Source: CAYGFH01 sp964430295 (lineage in GTDB: Bacteria > Patescibacteriota > Microgenomatia > UBA10105 > UBA927). Taken from it: DNA of 64,000 nt. Below the pieces are notes generated by a model. It searched no databases. It saw only the letters and a program-made list of their open reading frames with translations, and had not been told where the DNA came from. Below, piece after piece: positions 20,201 through 35,200 of the stretch. Numbering within the stretch: the first letter of the stretch is position 1; each line of letters opens with the position of its first letter. Position numbers and translations under genes: made by a program. The stretch covers positions 1 to 64,000 of the forward strand of contig CAYSEV010000001.1 of the NCBI GenBank assembly GCA_964430295.1, in the 5' to 3' direction.

Positions 20201-23200
20201 TCCTGCTTCGCTTCGTAAAAATGAAGATGCAGTAGGTAAATTTGCCAGAACATACATATTTGCACCAAACCCGTTCAATCAAACATTATCACGAGGTCAA
20301 AAATGGGCATCAGCTCCAATGTTTATCGGCAGATATGTTGTTATAGCCGGTAGTCCACTGATGTGGCCGTTGGCTGTAATGGATATGGCAAATATATGGA
20401 ATGAATATAGACTTTCACACGGTCAACCCACGTGGACGCAGCAACCGAATGCTCCGGAATGGTTAAAAAATGGAATGCGCAATGCAGTACAGCCGGATGC
20501 TCTATATGGAGAAAATATCGAAAAGGGGAATGGGAGTAGATGGGGTGCGGTAGTCCATTTTGCAGCAGGGTTATCCGGTGCATTCATGCATGCAGTCTGG
20601 GGACCGGTTGCAATGCCATTTATGGCATATGATGTACTGACTGCATCAGCATCGAGATATCCACAGAGCAAAATTGTTGGATATCTAAAAGATGGGTTAT
20701 TCCCGGCTCCATGGAAGTCAGGACAGACAGGCATTCTCAATATTGGCTATTACGTAGCAACGCGTTGGCTACTATTTACTAATCCATTTACAGCACCGAT
20801 TGGAATACCTGTTCTTATTCATGATGCCTTCAGATTTTTAAATGATTTTGTAAATCAGGAAGTTGCCGGACAAATCCGACAACCAAATATAGATGCTGCA
20901 ATTGCGTATACACAAGCCGAATTAGATAAGCAGGTTGCATTATATGAAAAGACTAAGTCTGATTTGGAAGCCGCTAAGAAATCGTACGCAGATTTGGTGG
21001 AAAAATCGAACAGTGGTAAGGCACGTGCAAAGGAGCTGCAAGAATTGATTCGAAAAGCCAGAATCTCTCTCTCTGCATCTGAAGCTAGATTGACACAATC
21101 AACTGAGAGGCTGAATCAAGCAAAAAATACTGTAAATGCATTGAATCAACAAAAGACTCAAAAAACGTCGAAACAGGATCTGCAAACCGGATACGGTCTA
21201 GTCTCTGTTGCCTCCACTGAACTTATCGGTCGTGATTCTTCTCTCGGAAATATTCAAGGAAGCAGAGTATCGCGCAGACACGCATTAGTGTATCGGGATC
21301 GTGCCACAAATGTGCTGGGAATCTCTGATTATAACTCAAGCAACGGGACATATGTAAATGGAGAACTGCTATCAGGCTATCTGGAACTGCAATTAGGAGA
21401 TATTGTTACACTCGGTAAATTACGAGAACCTGAAAGTGCTGTATTGACGGTAAAATTACTTAATGGAGTGTTGGAGTTAGTAGATAGTCATGGAAAAACA
21501 GTCAAAGGTAAGGCTATTAGTGCTCCGCCAGTAACTTCTGCATCAGATGCAGTAGTAAAATCAACAGTTTCTAGAAAGACTCCACTTGAAACCATATCAA
21601 CTGGAGAAGCTAACTCTTTGAAAAACAGAATAACTATATCTGGCGATGAATTTAGAGGGAAAAAACTTACGGTAAATGAATTATATAAACAAAAACTACA
21701 GCCTAAATACAGTATTCAAATTGACGGAACACAATATTACCTATCCGATTTATATGACATAGGTCAAGGCAGGCTGGCAGGCGTTGTCTATGTAGAAATT
21801 GACGGTGTGTTTCACGCAAGATCATTCTATAGAAGTAATTCTTCAGCTGTATGGCGCTATTTGCCGGGATACGCTTCTGATGATGATGAAATTACCTGGT
21901 ATTCGAAGGCATATGGTGAGGAAGGTATTAACGCTCCAATTACACTACAACAAGCATTAAGTAGATTACAACAGGACGGATCTCTAGTTCGCCCTGCTGA
22001 CGATCAATTTATATTTGCTGGCCTTGCCCAAAGGCGAAGAGTCTCATCGACCTGGCTCATTAATATGAGGGAACAACCGGAAATGCTGAATATATCATAC
22101 TCACGAAAAGATGCAGATAAACTTGCTGATCCGGAAAGTATGAAGTTCACAAATCCTGATGATGCTCCGGATTTTGGATCATTCCTAACAAGTTGGGAAG
22201 AGGACACTGCTCTATACGGAAAGATTACAAAAGATGCATTTTTATCTAAAAATAAAAAATATACATATGTCTTTTATCGCGATGAAGAGGGTAGAGCAGG
22301 CATAGCTTTTGTAGAAAATCAATCAGAAATTGTATCTCAGGGTATACGCCAACAAGCAGTTATAATTGGTGATTTAGCAACGCCTATATTTGAATATGAT
22401 TCACAAGCAGGCGGATATGGAAATGCCAAAATTCGCAGAGGACATTATGTGGATATGTATGCGAACTACCTAAGTAAAATACCAGTGATTCAGGAATACC
22501 AATCATTCGTGAAACAAGGTGTCCGAAAAATAGCAAAGGTAGAGTCAATAACAGCAGAAGAAGCTGATCGTTTGTCAGAAGAAATTAGAAATGCATCTAC
22601 CGCAATGGAAGATGCACGAAGAGTTACGGTTTCTGATGCGAAACAGGTTACGCAATACAGAGAACAACTAGCGGTACTCCTCAATGAATTGGAATTGTTG
22701 GTTTCACAGGAAGGAGATGTTAAAGCTTCTTACGATGCCATCGTTTCGGGTAACGATGAAATTAAAAAAATTCAGGAAAAGATTGATCATTTGGAAACAA
22801 AACTGGAAGCCCTTACAAACTGGAATCAGGCGAAGAAAAATCTTCTTGCTGCAAAACCACAAGCACAAATTGAGTGGATTGACCTGTTAACTGCACCGAC
22901 AGAAGAAATCATCCGAAGTATGAATAAGATGATTACACAATCGGCATCTGTGCCATCAAGCTCTCAGGTATTGGAAGCCTTGAGAGATAAGGATAATGAT
23001 GGAAAATCCGGCATAGAGCGAGTATCAGCGGCCGGAGGATACGTTGCTGTTTACACTGCACTTCAAAGCGCAAAAGCGTCAAATAGACAGGCCGATATAG
23101 ATATTGTTATGACAACACTTCGCACTGCTGCCGCAGAGCGATTGGAAAAAATAACCGGAAAAGCTATCGATCTGAACTCAAAAGAAGGGAAACGGATGAT

Positions 23201-26200
23201 AGAGGAGGCAATTTCCTATGAGCTTTCAATGTTTGCAGGAGAAAAACAATCAACAAAAGTGACCGATGCCACGGCTCCAAATAAAATAACTGCGGCAATC
23301 AGTAAGTTCTGGCACAGTTTGCCACGTCCAGGGAAAATATTTGCCAGCCTTGGCCTGGGCATAGTCACGGTGTCTCTTATCACCACAATGCTTTCATCAA
23401 CCGGATCCAGAGCTCCGCCTGTAGATACAGCACCACCTCAGACTCAAGTTGTACAGATGGTAGAACAGTCTCCGGTCCAGGCATTAGACCAGGTATATCA
23501 GGAATCAGATCAACAATATGTATACACACAGGTAGCACAGGCTCCACAAGCTTCAGATCATGCATCGTCTCCACCCGTGATTACAAATACAAATCAACAA
23601 GGAGGATTGACCGCTCAACAGCAGGACCAACTCATAAATGTGTCGATGGAGTTTGTAACAGATTCAGGAAGTGAGACAACACAGAGATCAGCGGAACTTC
23701 TGGGATTAAAACAACAGGATGGCAGTGTGATATGTGGTCCACTAAGTGCAACAATACTGCAAAAAGCCGGTTTATTGGATGCATCTGTTGATCCAATCGA
23801 TTTCTATCAGGCAAATGACTGGACAAGCCAAGAATCCAAAGTAGGTACACTCTGGTATCTGCAAAAAACGTTCCCGACAGATAAATATGATTGGGTTGAA
23901 TCACAACAATCGATTGGGGAGTATGATTTCAAGGCAAATCCACTACAGCCGGGAGATCTGCTCTATTTGAAAGGTGGAAACTTCACTCATTGGATCACCA
24001 TTTCACGCGTAGATAGTAGGGGTAGAGTATATGCAGTAACGAATATACAAAAAGGATTTATTACAGGTAATCCAAATGATTCCGAATGGCTTATACAAGA
24101 AGTGTTAGTGTATGATCCTGCAAACCCGCAGCTTGGACAGTTTGCAAAATGGACAGGGAATGATTATCCACAACTTGGAAAAACAGGGCTGAAAGGATTC
24201 AGGCTTTGGAGGGCAAAGGGAACTACACAGGCACCAGTCAGTAGTACAAATACGGGGTCAAATACAACAACACAACAATCTCAGTCTACAAATTCAAATG
24301 CCGCTACAAACAACAATAACCGTGTATCGGATTATTCCGCTTATAGTGTAAGGGCAGATGCTGCAATCAACGCAGTGCCATATGAAGGAATTCCTCAGGC
24401 TCGCTATGATCAAATGTTGGCGGATGGTGTTCTTTCAGATGATGAAGTGCGTGAAATGTATGAAATGTACTATAAGCCAATGCCTGCAGAATTTGTATCT
24501 ACAGGCACATTATACGGACCGCTCGCTAACGCAATCGGTGAATTGCATTGGTATGGAAATGCAATGCGCCAACAAATGGCCAGAGGGTTTGTACTTTTTG
24601 GCAATAATTCATATGGATATAGAGAAGATTTGGCAGATGAGCTGAAAAATTATGATGGTCCGTATGGGTCAACTCTCGGTGATAGGACAAATATATTATT
24701 ACAAAATCAGGCATCACCTCTTTATACTGTTCTTGCTGATCGGGTACGTACACCGGATAATCAGCCGGTTCCGTTGGAGTATAACGATCTCAACGAACGA
24801 CAGAAGTTAATCTACGACATGACCTCAATGGGACAGGATGAAACTGCAAAGAAATACTTCGTGAGTATAGAAGAACAGTCACAAATGACACCTGAAGAAG
24901 CATTGGCATCAGGCAAGTTTATAGGAATTGTATCATCCAAATCTCCAAATGACTTTGGTCGAAGATATATGCTGTGGAAATATGACGAAACCACAAAACA
25001 AAAGAAATTTATTGGAATCGTCGTAGTCGCAGGTGAAGCAAAGCGTGGAGATTGGGTTCCGGATCAATCAGGTGATCCAACTTTTAATACGTATCCGCTT
25101 GGTCTTCGGGTGCAAAACGGGCAATCATGGGGATTTGATTTGACGACAAATGTGTACGAAGCGTTTGGTGGGACAGGGGGTCCAGTGTTTGATATCGTTG
25201 CAGTTGACCCTGACGGTCCGCTTACGACTAGAATGGAGCGTGTTGCAACAACAGAAAGTGTACAACCAACGTCATTAGCTCAGCCGTCAACATCAGGTCA
25301 AACATCTAATACATCTGCGCCACAATCGGCAACTGTACAGCAGACATCTCAGGTTGCTACACCTGGTCAGACATATGAAGTCGCATACGATACGTCAGTC
25401 CCCGAGAAGTATACAGTAGGAGCCTCAACCGCAAGGAGTGAGGCGGCTCCAAATGGCGGCATCCTTCTTACAGATCATGACCAGTGGTTGCCGATTGCTG
25501 AAAGTGATATTCCTGCATCTGCACAACTGCGTAATCCGCAGAGTTATATAAATACCATCAGATATTTCCACGTCACAGAATCTATACGATACAAAGCTGC
25601 AAGTAATACCACATACTGCAATATATTTGTATCGGATGTCACACGTGCCATGGGAGTAGAGATTCCGAAGTGGATTAATGGTGAAGGAACGTATGCGAAT
25701 TTCTTGTATGACTGGCTGGCAAATCCAAGCGAAGGCGGCAAAGCAGGATGGGTAGAAGTAAGCGCACAAGATGCGCAGGCATGGGCGGATAAAGGATACC
25801 CTGTCGTGGCCTCCGCCCAATTTGAAGGGCACGGTCATATTGCTATGGTTATACCCGGGACGCCGGCGGACGGATTTATCCACAACGGTGAATATTATCC
25901 AAACAGTGCGCAGGCAGGGCGGATAAATTTTGAAGGAAAGAGCACATATGAAGGATTCCATAGAGGATTGGAGCAAAATCAAGGACATCCTATCAAATAC
26001 TTTGTGAACACGGGCAAAACTGTAAATATATACAAATCTGCTGCCGGTATCATCCCGATCGGGCTGGTTGGACTATGGGAAAAAGCAAAACAGGGAATGG
26101 GCTTAACCAAACATACGGGTAATCCGGAAGATGAAGAAGTTGTAGAGACTGCCGGACCACAGGGTGCAGATGCAAAACTCGAAGAATCCATTACGGCATA

Positions 26201-29200
26201 TCTGGATGCGCACGATCCGGAAGGGTATACGCGTATATATGATTATTCCAATGCCCCAGAAGGAAATAGAAAACATCTGATTGCACAGTATATCATCGAC
26301 AAATTGTATGAGCAGGTACAGACTGATTCAAATGAACGCGGGGTATTTGCATCGGCAATGGGCGCATCAGGAGGCAATATACAGCCACGTATAACCGTTA
26401 TAATTGACGATGTTAATAACATAAAAGAAGGTGCAGCGATAACAGTCAGGTATAGTGACGGTTCTGAAGTAAAAAGCAAAATAGTTCAGAAAATACCGGG
26501 TAAATCTACAGGTCAAGATTATTGGTTAATAAACAGTAAAGACGAACTATTTGCAGTGCCGACAATAGCCATACTGACGAGAGCAGCGGCAGATGCGCAA
26601 CGAGACAATAAATCAGCAACAAATCAGCAGGGCACATCAGGTTCAAATGCAGTGAAGACTGAATCGGACGCAGTTAACAAAGCAAATGCTGATGTTCTGG
26701 CAGCCAAAAGTGAGTTTGAGAAAGCACACCAGGAATCTGAAAAGGCACGTATTGCAGCTGAATCTGTAACAACTTCCACAGTAGATCCGCAACTTCTCAA
26801 GGTCGCTCAGACGAATATGGCTGATGCACTTGGTGAGCTGAAAGTTGCAGAAGCAGATCTGACACAAAATAGAGAAATGGCTGATCATTACAGACAAAAA
26901 CTTGAGCAGTTGAGAATACAACAAACGCTTCAAGAGCACACAACCGACGAAATGGCTATATTATCTCTCGGTTCTCCAATTACAAGAACTGATACCACAT
27001 ATGTCGTTGATGATGAATCATATGACGAATCATACGCTATTGAAGCCCAAGATGGTGAGTTTTTTGGAGAATTTGGAGCATCAGTTCGTGAAATTATCGG
27101 CATAGGCTCACCGAAGAAATTTGGTGCTATTGAAGTCTGGCTATTTGATAAAAATGATATAAAAACAAAAACAATTTTCCTTGTATCGGAGTATGCATTT
27201 AACGATCCTGAAATCCGTTCACGATTAGAACAACTGGGAGAAGTAGTGCAGATTCAGACTGGTCCAACGGGCATATCCGTCATACGAACAAAAGATTTAC
27301 AGTTACACATATTTGTAAAGGATTTCGTGTACAGCAAAGGTGGGCCACAGGCAGATGTAAGCACGTTTGATAGAGTAACAGTTCAGTTAGAAGCATATGC
27401 GAATGACGTTTCCACATTTGCAGGTCCTGTGGATATGCCCCAAATCGAAAAAGACATACTGGAAGCACAACAGCAATATACTGCATGGTCTGAAAAAGCG
27501 CGTCTTTCTCAAGAGGATGTCGCAAGACGCCTGGCGGCATACACAGAAGCGAAAAGGATTCTTAAGCAACTGGAAGAATCAGCAGAAACCGTTGCAGATA
27601 TGGCTGCATACGAATCAGCAAAAACCCGGGAAAATGAGGCAAAAGCACGCTTTGAAAAAGCACAATCTCATGCAGATGTATTGGCTGACTGGCAGAAAGC
27701 AAAAAATGAAATGCATGTGCTTAATCCAAAAGCGACCGTTGAACCGATAGATCTAAATACCGCAGATGATGGGGCTATAGTTGCTAATACTGCGCTGATG
27801 CGTGCTGTTGAGCCTGTTATAGTGGCCGAGGCATCAACGCTTTATGACATGGATATCAAGAGAATCGGGCGTGTAAAGGTCGCTCTTCTATGGATTGAAT
27901 TCCTCAAAAAGTATCCAAACCAGATAACGACAGAACATAGAGTTCGCCTGTATCAGGGACTTGTAGCCGCACAAAAAGGACTTGCTGCAAAAGATGATCT
28001 GATTTCAGCAGCGGATAAGACACTCATCGAAGAAGTACTTGCAAATGACGTTATCATACGCATTCGTGACGGATTTGGTGTCGGATCTACGCCGATCAAC
28101 ACGCCGATGATGAAGACATTTGCATTGGATCTCATGGCATATGAGCAATCCGTTTTTGAAACCGGAAAACTAAATACAGATACAGAGAAAAAACTGAAAA
28201 AGCAAATAGCAGATATACTAGACAGTAAGTCGACAATTTCTGACAGTCTTCTTGCTACACTACCGAGCCGTGATCCAGAAGTGATTTGGAAGAAGATTAC
28301 AGACGGATTATTTAATGCAGCAATAGCAAATGGATCAACAAATGGGAATAAAAACCAGAATAACCCTGCTGCGAATACTTCATCAGTAACACCTGCATCT
28401 GGAACATCAGGACAATCTACATGGCTATCAAGGCTGTGGGACAGGTCATCAAATTGGGTAAAATCCGGGAGTAATTTGGGCGAAAAGATCTTTAGAGGAA
28501 TAGTTGTTGGTTCTATTTGGGTCACAGCTGCTGTAGCTTCAGCTTTTCTGATTACAGTTGTCTTTAATTCTGTTATGTTGTTGATCCCATGGTATGCCGG
28601 GTTGATCAGTTCTGCACACGTTTCATATTCATTGCTTGCATGGATAATTCCATCATTATTCATGCTCTCTGGATTATTGAATTTATCTGCGCCTCCGATT
28701 ATGCCACCAACGAATGCATCAGTTGTAGCGAGAGTGTGGCATGCTGTTCGCAATCCGTATCCTTGGCAGAACGGATTAACAAAAGAACAAAAACCTTATG
28801 TATGGGGTGCCTTTGTTGGGAGATATGTGTTGGCAGGGATAATTAACCCAATGGAAATAGGCATGGGTCTTGTTGACCTAACAAACGGCATAAATCACAT
28901 GGTGCGCCCTGCGATTGCACCTCAAACAGTTGAACCCAATAATACTGCTGTTGAACCGTCAGCATTCAGAAAATGGATCAATAAACCAACTTCACCTGCA
29001 TTTTTGTCTAAAACAATACGATTCCTTGTTAATCCGCGATTTAGAGCAGATGACCCAGAGAAGCGGACAGGGAGTAGCTGGGGATACGTTCCCCATGGTG
29101 TAGGATTGCTAGGTATTTTCAGAGTATTCCAGACACCGATGGCTGCAACAATCGCGATTCCATTTGTGGCCCATGATGTCTATAACCTGCTGCGCAACGA

Positions 29201-32200
29201 CAAACCGACAGGCTTTTGGGCTACTGTTGGTGACTATTTCCTTTTCCCGACATTCTGGCAAAAGAATACGATGACAACAGGTCAGAGGTGGTTATCTTTT
29301 GCAGGCTGGGTTGTCTCTAGAGGATTCCTCCTATTAAATCCGACTACGCCATATTTTGGATATACTTTGATAGCTCAGGATATACTTCGTATGACAAATG
29401 ATTTCCTTGCTGCCAAGTGGGCATTCCAAGGGAAAGATCTGACTGTAGCACCCACCACAACAGGAGCCGGTGCACCACCACCAAAAGAAGAAGATCTGAC
29501 AGTGTCAGGTAAAAAGACAATTGGCAAACAGGATGTACAGACCAATAGTAAACTCCTTGCCATTGTGACGAATGCTGAGAACAAAGGATTGAAAGTTATT
29601 GAGTACACAGTAAAGGCAAAAGACGCAGGCGTAAAAGATCAACGAATATGGGTGGTAGAGGGTGCAGGCGTAACCCCAATAACCAACGAATATATCATAA
29701 AACTGGCAGCACAGCGAAATAGCATCACCGCCAAAGCCGGGTTCCCCGGACCAGGAAAATATGTTGATGCATTGTCACAAGAAGCTATTACTCAGGGGAC
29801 TGCAGAGTTATCTGCGGTTGGAGATAGGCAGATAGTGCAGGAAGAAGCAGCAATATCATCAATGAGTGATGGAAGCAAACTCGGTATTCACTATGCTGCA
29901 GATGTTGCACAATACACAGATGAAAATCTACATATACCAGATAATGAGTTACTTGATCTTAGTATTGTTGTTCATGCGAAAGACCAAACAGGTGTCTTGG
30001 CACTTCTTGGAAATGTGTACGGTGGTCAGTGGATGAGTAAAAATGACTATTTTGCAAAATGGGCAAAAGAAGAAGGAATCGTTACCCCATTACCAAAAAA
30101 TATCGTTACGTATAAAGCATTTATAACATGGTATGAGACACAGGCAGTGTTTACCAGTGGCGCATATTCATCACAAAATGGCAAACTGTTTGTAAATGGT
30201 ACTCCAACACAGCAGGTTATTGCACCGGATGGCAAACCGATCACAGATCTGTATAAATTCCGCCATCTTCAAGGTGATTTTTATATGATCAGTGCAGAGA
30301 ATGCGCATGGAATCTTCAAGATTAATGGAACAAAAGCAGAGTTGATTGTGGCAGCGCACAACAATAATTTCCACGATGATGTGACACAAGCCGGATGGAT
30401 TACATTTGACAAAGAAGTAGATGTGAAACAGGCAAGTGTACTTCCATATGTAGATGGCAGTGCACTCTTTAACGCGCAAACAGGCAATCATGTTCAGATC
30501 AGCTCTCTGAAGAATTTTGAACGAACAGGGGCATATATGCTCAAGAGCGAAACGATTGATCCGAGTGAACGATATGTTGTATTTATCCAGAGCAATAATA
30601 AGGATGCAACCGCAAAAATCGGTATTATCGATCTACAGAATTTGGATGCAGGAATTGTGTATTCTGGTCAACTTACCGGCCATGTATCAGATATAGAATT
30701 TATCGATGGAAACACCATTGCGGTGTCTGAATACGGAAAAGAAAAGGGAAGAATAGATCTATCTGCCACGTTGGGTGGCAATAAAACAATACTTCCTGGT
30801 GTTGTAAAACCAGTATCAGCACCGAATGTATACGATTCAGAAGGGCGAAATATTAAAGTGGGCGATACCATAGAGTACAAAGATAATAGCGGAGCGAAGA
30901 AGGCTGTGGTACAGGGCTTTACAAAAACTGGCCAAATCATCTTCATGGAGCTTAATAGCACAGATGGGAATAAAGCGAAGATTGCTCAGGGAGATATAGT
31001 AGCAAGAGGTGTGAAGGTTGTGTCTCCAGATTCCTCTTCTCCAAGACCTCAGCCAATTCCTGCTGTTGGAGTTAAACAAAAATTGACCACAAAAGGAAAG
31101 ATTACTCCAGGAAAAGATACACTTCAGGTATATGCGGAGAATAAATCGACTAATAGTAATGTAGATACCTCAAAAGCCCGTGTCAGTTGGAATGTGCCTT
31201 CTACGCTTGCCAATATAACATATGGCTACGCAGTAACGAATAACCGTGGCGGAATATTTGTGAACGGAGAGCTTCAAACAGGAATAAATAACCCTATTCA
31301 AAAAAAGAGTGAATTCAAAAAAACAAGTCTAACATTCGGTACTGCAACTCCAAGTGACACACGGCCTGTTTTGGATGTCTATGCAGTATTTGAAGATGGG
31401 GATATGCGCTACTATGTACCGCTATCTGAACTGGAAAATGCTGAGCTTGCAGTGCCAATAGGACCGACGAAAACAGTAGATCAAATTATTCAAGAATTGG
31501 ATGCAATTTTAGCTACAACCGTATCCGAAGAAAATTTGGAAATAATGCAACAAAGTGGAGAAGCGGCATCCGATCTTATATCCCAGCTTACAGAGAATGG
31601 ATTTTATTGGGTAGAAAGTCAAAGAGATATCGTGACTTTGAATGCAACGAGAGAAAAATTAATTAAACTTAAACCATACTTCCAAAAAACTAAAAGACTG
31701 GAAGATTTTAATACTATGATCGCAGCTATTGATGGGCTTTTAGAACTTGCTAAAGCATCACCTCAGGAAGTGCGGAATGCTGAAGCCGTAGCGAAGCTTC
31801 AGGAGGAAATCAATGCCTCCTTTGATGAAATCATCAACAATGGCATCTCTTTGGATTCTATTAATGTATTCAGGATTATAATTGCCCAGACTATAAAAAA
31901 TGCCAGAGCCCTTGAAGGATTAACAGAAACTGCATTGAATCATTACAGTAATAATCTGACTGTATTGGAGAAATTACGCGATGTGATCATGAAAATGGTA
32001 CCTTCTCTATCCGTGATGAATGAAATTGCTGAGATTCAGGACCTCATAGATCAATTAGACCTTCTTATTGAAGCCGCCAAGAAGACTTCACATACACCTA
32101 TTGGCACATCAGAAGCAGAGATTCTAGCAGCACTGCAGAATGTGCAAAAAACAGCGATATCAGAATTTAAGGCAAATAATATAGAAGATATGCAACGGGA

Positions 32201-35200
32201 TTTGGCTGATCAACGGGTAGATGTAATGGAATTAGTTATTGCAAGCATCACAATGTATCCGACTGATACAGAATATCTAAAAGAAGTTGCGAAGATATTT
32301 GATGCATTGAAGCCGGGATATGAACATACCTGGAGCGCTTGGACATATAATGATGTGTATAAAGCATTACATGAAGCGATAGATCATCCAAGTTCATCAC
32401 CAACTATACCGAGTGGATTTAAAATTGCGCAGTATCTGGGTCAACAGCAACAGCAATTATTAGCTCAGCTTGGATTGCTTGGTGATGTCAGTATTCTTCC
32501 CGTAGGTGGTAAAACAGTACAAAATGCGTTAGCTGCTGCAACAAACACAACAGAAGCATTTGTTCAGTTAGCAGAGAGAATATTTAATGAACACCAGGCA
32601 AATAGAACATTGTTAACTGCTTTATCTGAATCTATAGCTTCAGTTAACCCTGCATTTAATCTGGTCTGGCGATGGAATGCCCTGATTCGAATACAGGAGG
32701 AAATAGATAGGTTGTTAAAACAGCCTGTACAGCCAACTGGGGCAATTACATATGAAGTCTCTAAACAGCGTATGTCAGCACCACTTGAGAGTGCTTCTGA
32801 CTTGAAAGCCGGCGATTATTTCCAAAGAAAAGTAAAGAGCGGTTGGGAATCATTCCAATTAAAGCAAAGCGCAGATGGATCGTACTATACGGTTGAATTC
32901 AAACCTGATGGGACTATTAAGCGCATAAAGGCTGTCTCTGATCCAACATCATGGGGTTTTGTCAAAGAAAATTATCGACGGTTTGATCCTATACAAATAA
33001 TGACGACGGCAAAGAACATGTTAACTGATTTATATACATATGGTGAAGCATATGATGCGAATAACGCTGAAATAGTCAAAACAGTACTTGAAGAAATTAA
33101 AGAAATGCTTGGAGGAGAGGCTACTCTCGAACCGATGAAGACACAAATCGGCATATTGGAGGCAGTGATAGCCGGCGGACGCCCGACAAAAACGACGACT
33201 CCGCCTATATTGATAGCTACGGTTGAAGAAGCAACGAAACAATTAAATGAACTCTTCTTAGATGGAGCATCGTATCTTCCTGCTAATGTTGGAAGAGTCA
33301 AAGCCTCTGTTGATTCTATTCGGACTGCGCTTGCAAATACACCAGTCTCACAAACTGTAACAGATCAGTTGTTGGCACTGGATACGGTTATTCAACGAAA
33401 TCTGCCTGCGGAAGAAAAACCTGTAATTGATCCAAATTTGCACGCTCGACCACAGACAGAACAAGGTATAACTCAACCTGTTCTGGATCCGGCTAAGCAG
33501 CCACAGGAAGCCCAAATGGCAAAAACGCAGGTATTTACTACTCAAAATACGCAAATTGCAGTCAATGAAGGAAGTCAACAAGGTAATAAACTAATAAACT
33601 CCTATGGGACACCAGAATTATTCCTCGCAGTAGATCAAAAGGATTTGAACTCATACAATCCATCTCAATACACAGGATTACGAGTCCAATTGAAGTGGGA
33701 TACGCCAAAATTAGCAGGAAAATTGGCTAAATTTGGTCGCGCTACCGTTCTGGCAGAAGGTAAAGGACAAAACGGAGATTTTGCTAGCAGATATGCAATC
33801 GGAAGGTTCTATGAATTATTCTATGGTCTTAATGGTCAAGTGTTTGCTGAGAATGTAACAGATGTACCATCCAGAATTCGTCAAATTATTTCCCAGATAG
33901 ATATCGAACTTGCATATATAAATAAACAACACAATACACAGGCAGAAACGACGTTGTCAGTGGCCTTAGAATTCAATGGAAAACTATTCACTGCCTGGGT
34001 TGGAAATTCTAGTATCTACGTAACACGCAATGGAAGCATACACCTGTTAAGTGCTCCAAATGATATGGTTTTGGGAAGTTCAGTGGAAGGGCGAGACACA
34101 GAATTTATCCATACAAGCGATACATTAGCTGCGGATTTGAAAACAAAAGCCCAAAGGGCTAGAAACAACGGATATCCACTGGCAGCAATTGTTGAAGACT
34201 GGGCAAATAGTGTAGATACCGCTGTGAACCTTCAACAAGGTGACCAGATTGCTCTTATGACGTATGGAGTAGATGATTTGAACGTAGCACAAAATGCTAC
34301 CGCAGTAGATCCAATTGCATCATTAATCAACGGATTAACAGGTCAAAAGCCTGCTGAAGCTGTCATTGATAGGGCTATTTCAGAAGCTGCTATTCGAAAC
34401 GTGCAAACGCCTCCAATGACAACAATCATATATACAGTAGGTACTTCGGAAAGTGTACAGCCAGTTGCCGTCAAGTCTCTTACAACACTCAGGCAAGAGC
34501 GGGATGCTGAAGTGGATCAAATAATTCAGAACATAGAAAAAGGAGAGGTTTCCCCAGATGCAGATGCCATAATTTCCGATTTGAAATCACGACTGTCTGA
34601 ACGCATTGTTCTTCCTGTTGTACAGCAAAACAGAATACGAGCGGCAGCAGCACGTAAGAAGGCTTCCAATGAACGAGAACAGGCATGGAAAGCAGTATTA
34701 TCAACAGATTTGACGGCAGCTGTGACTGATCTGACACAGGCAGGAATTGAGGATTTCTGGGCAAATGCATATGAAGCACTGGGTACAGCAGGTCGGATAT
34801 TCCCTGAGGTTGAAGTAGCGCCAGAGGAAAGCGCCCAAAAAACAGCACAACCGGTTACAGTCGTTGAGATACGGGATATTATCCAAAAAACATCGCTCAA
34901 AGAACTGCGCAGACAACGGGATGAAGTACTCATTCCGGCTGCAATCAAGTCACTTGCAAATGGGAAATATACCGCGGGTGTAGGCAACATCATCAAATCA
35001 ATTGAAGAAAAGCTAGGCGGCAAAGTAACGGTCACTCGGGCTCAACGTGCAAAACTAAATGGAGCAGCGGCTCGTGGTGAAGCGATCTGGGCATATGAGA
35101 ATTTGCTTACACAAGCGTCTCACTGGAGAGGGGCTCCGACAATAGAGATTGCAAACGCAACTATCCAGCAAATCAGATCTGCCATAAAGCAACTCGAGGC

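Noticed and set aside
24025..24045. R-V-Y-A in the first papain-like domain as a tenth Cys-bracketed motif
   Set aside because: It lies in a regular beta strand after the catalytic His and has no flanking Cys pair.
27953..28753. Minus-strand frame of 266 codons inside giant gene 1
   Set aside because: Antisense shadow: the plus frame here encodes a duplicated domain with paralogues, and the shadow has no recognisable protein features.
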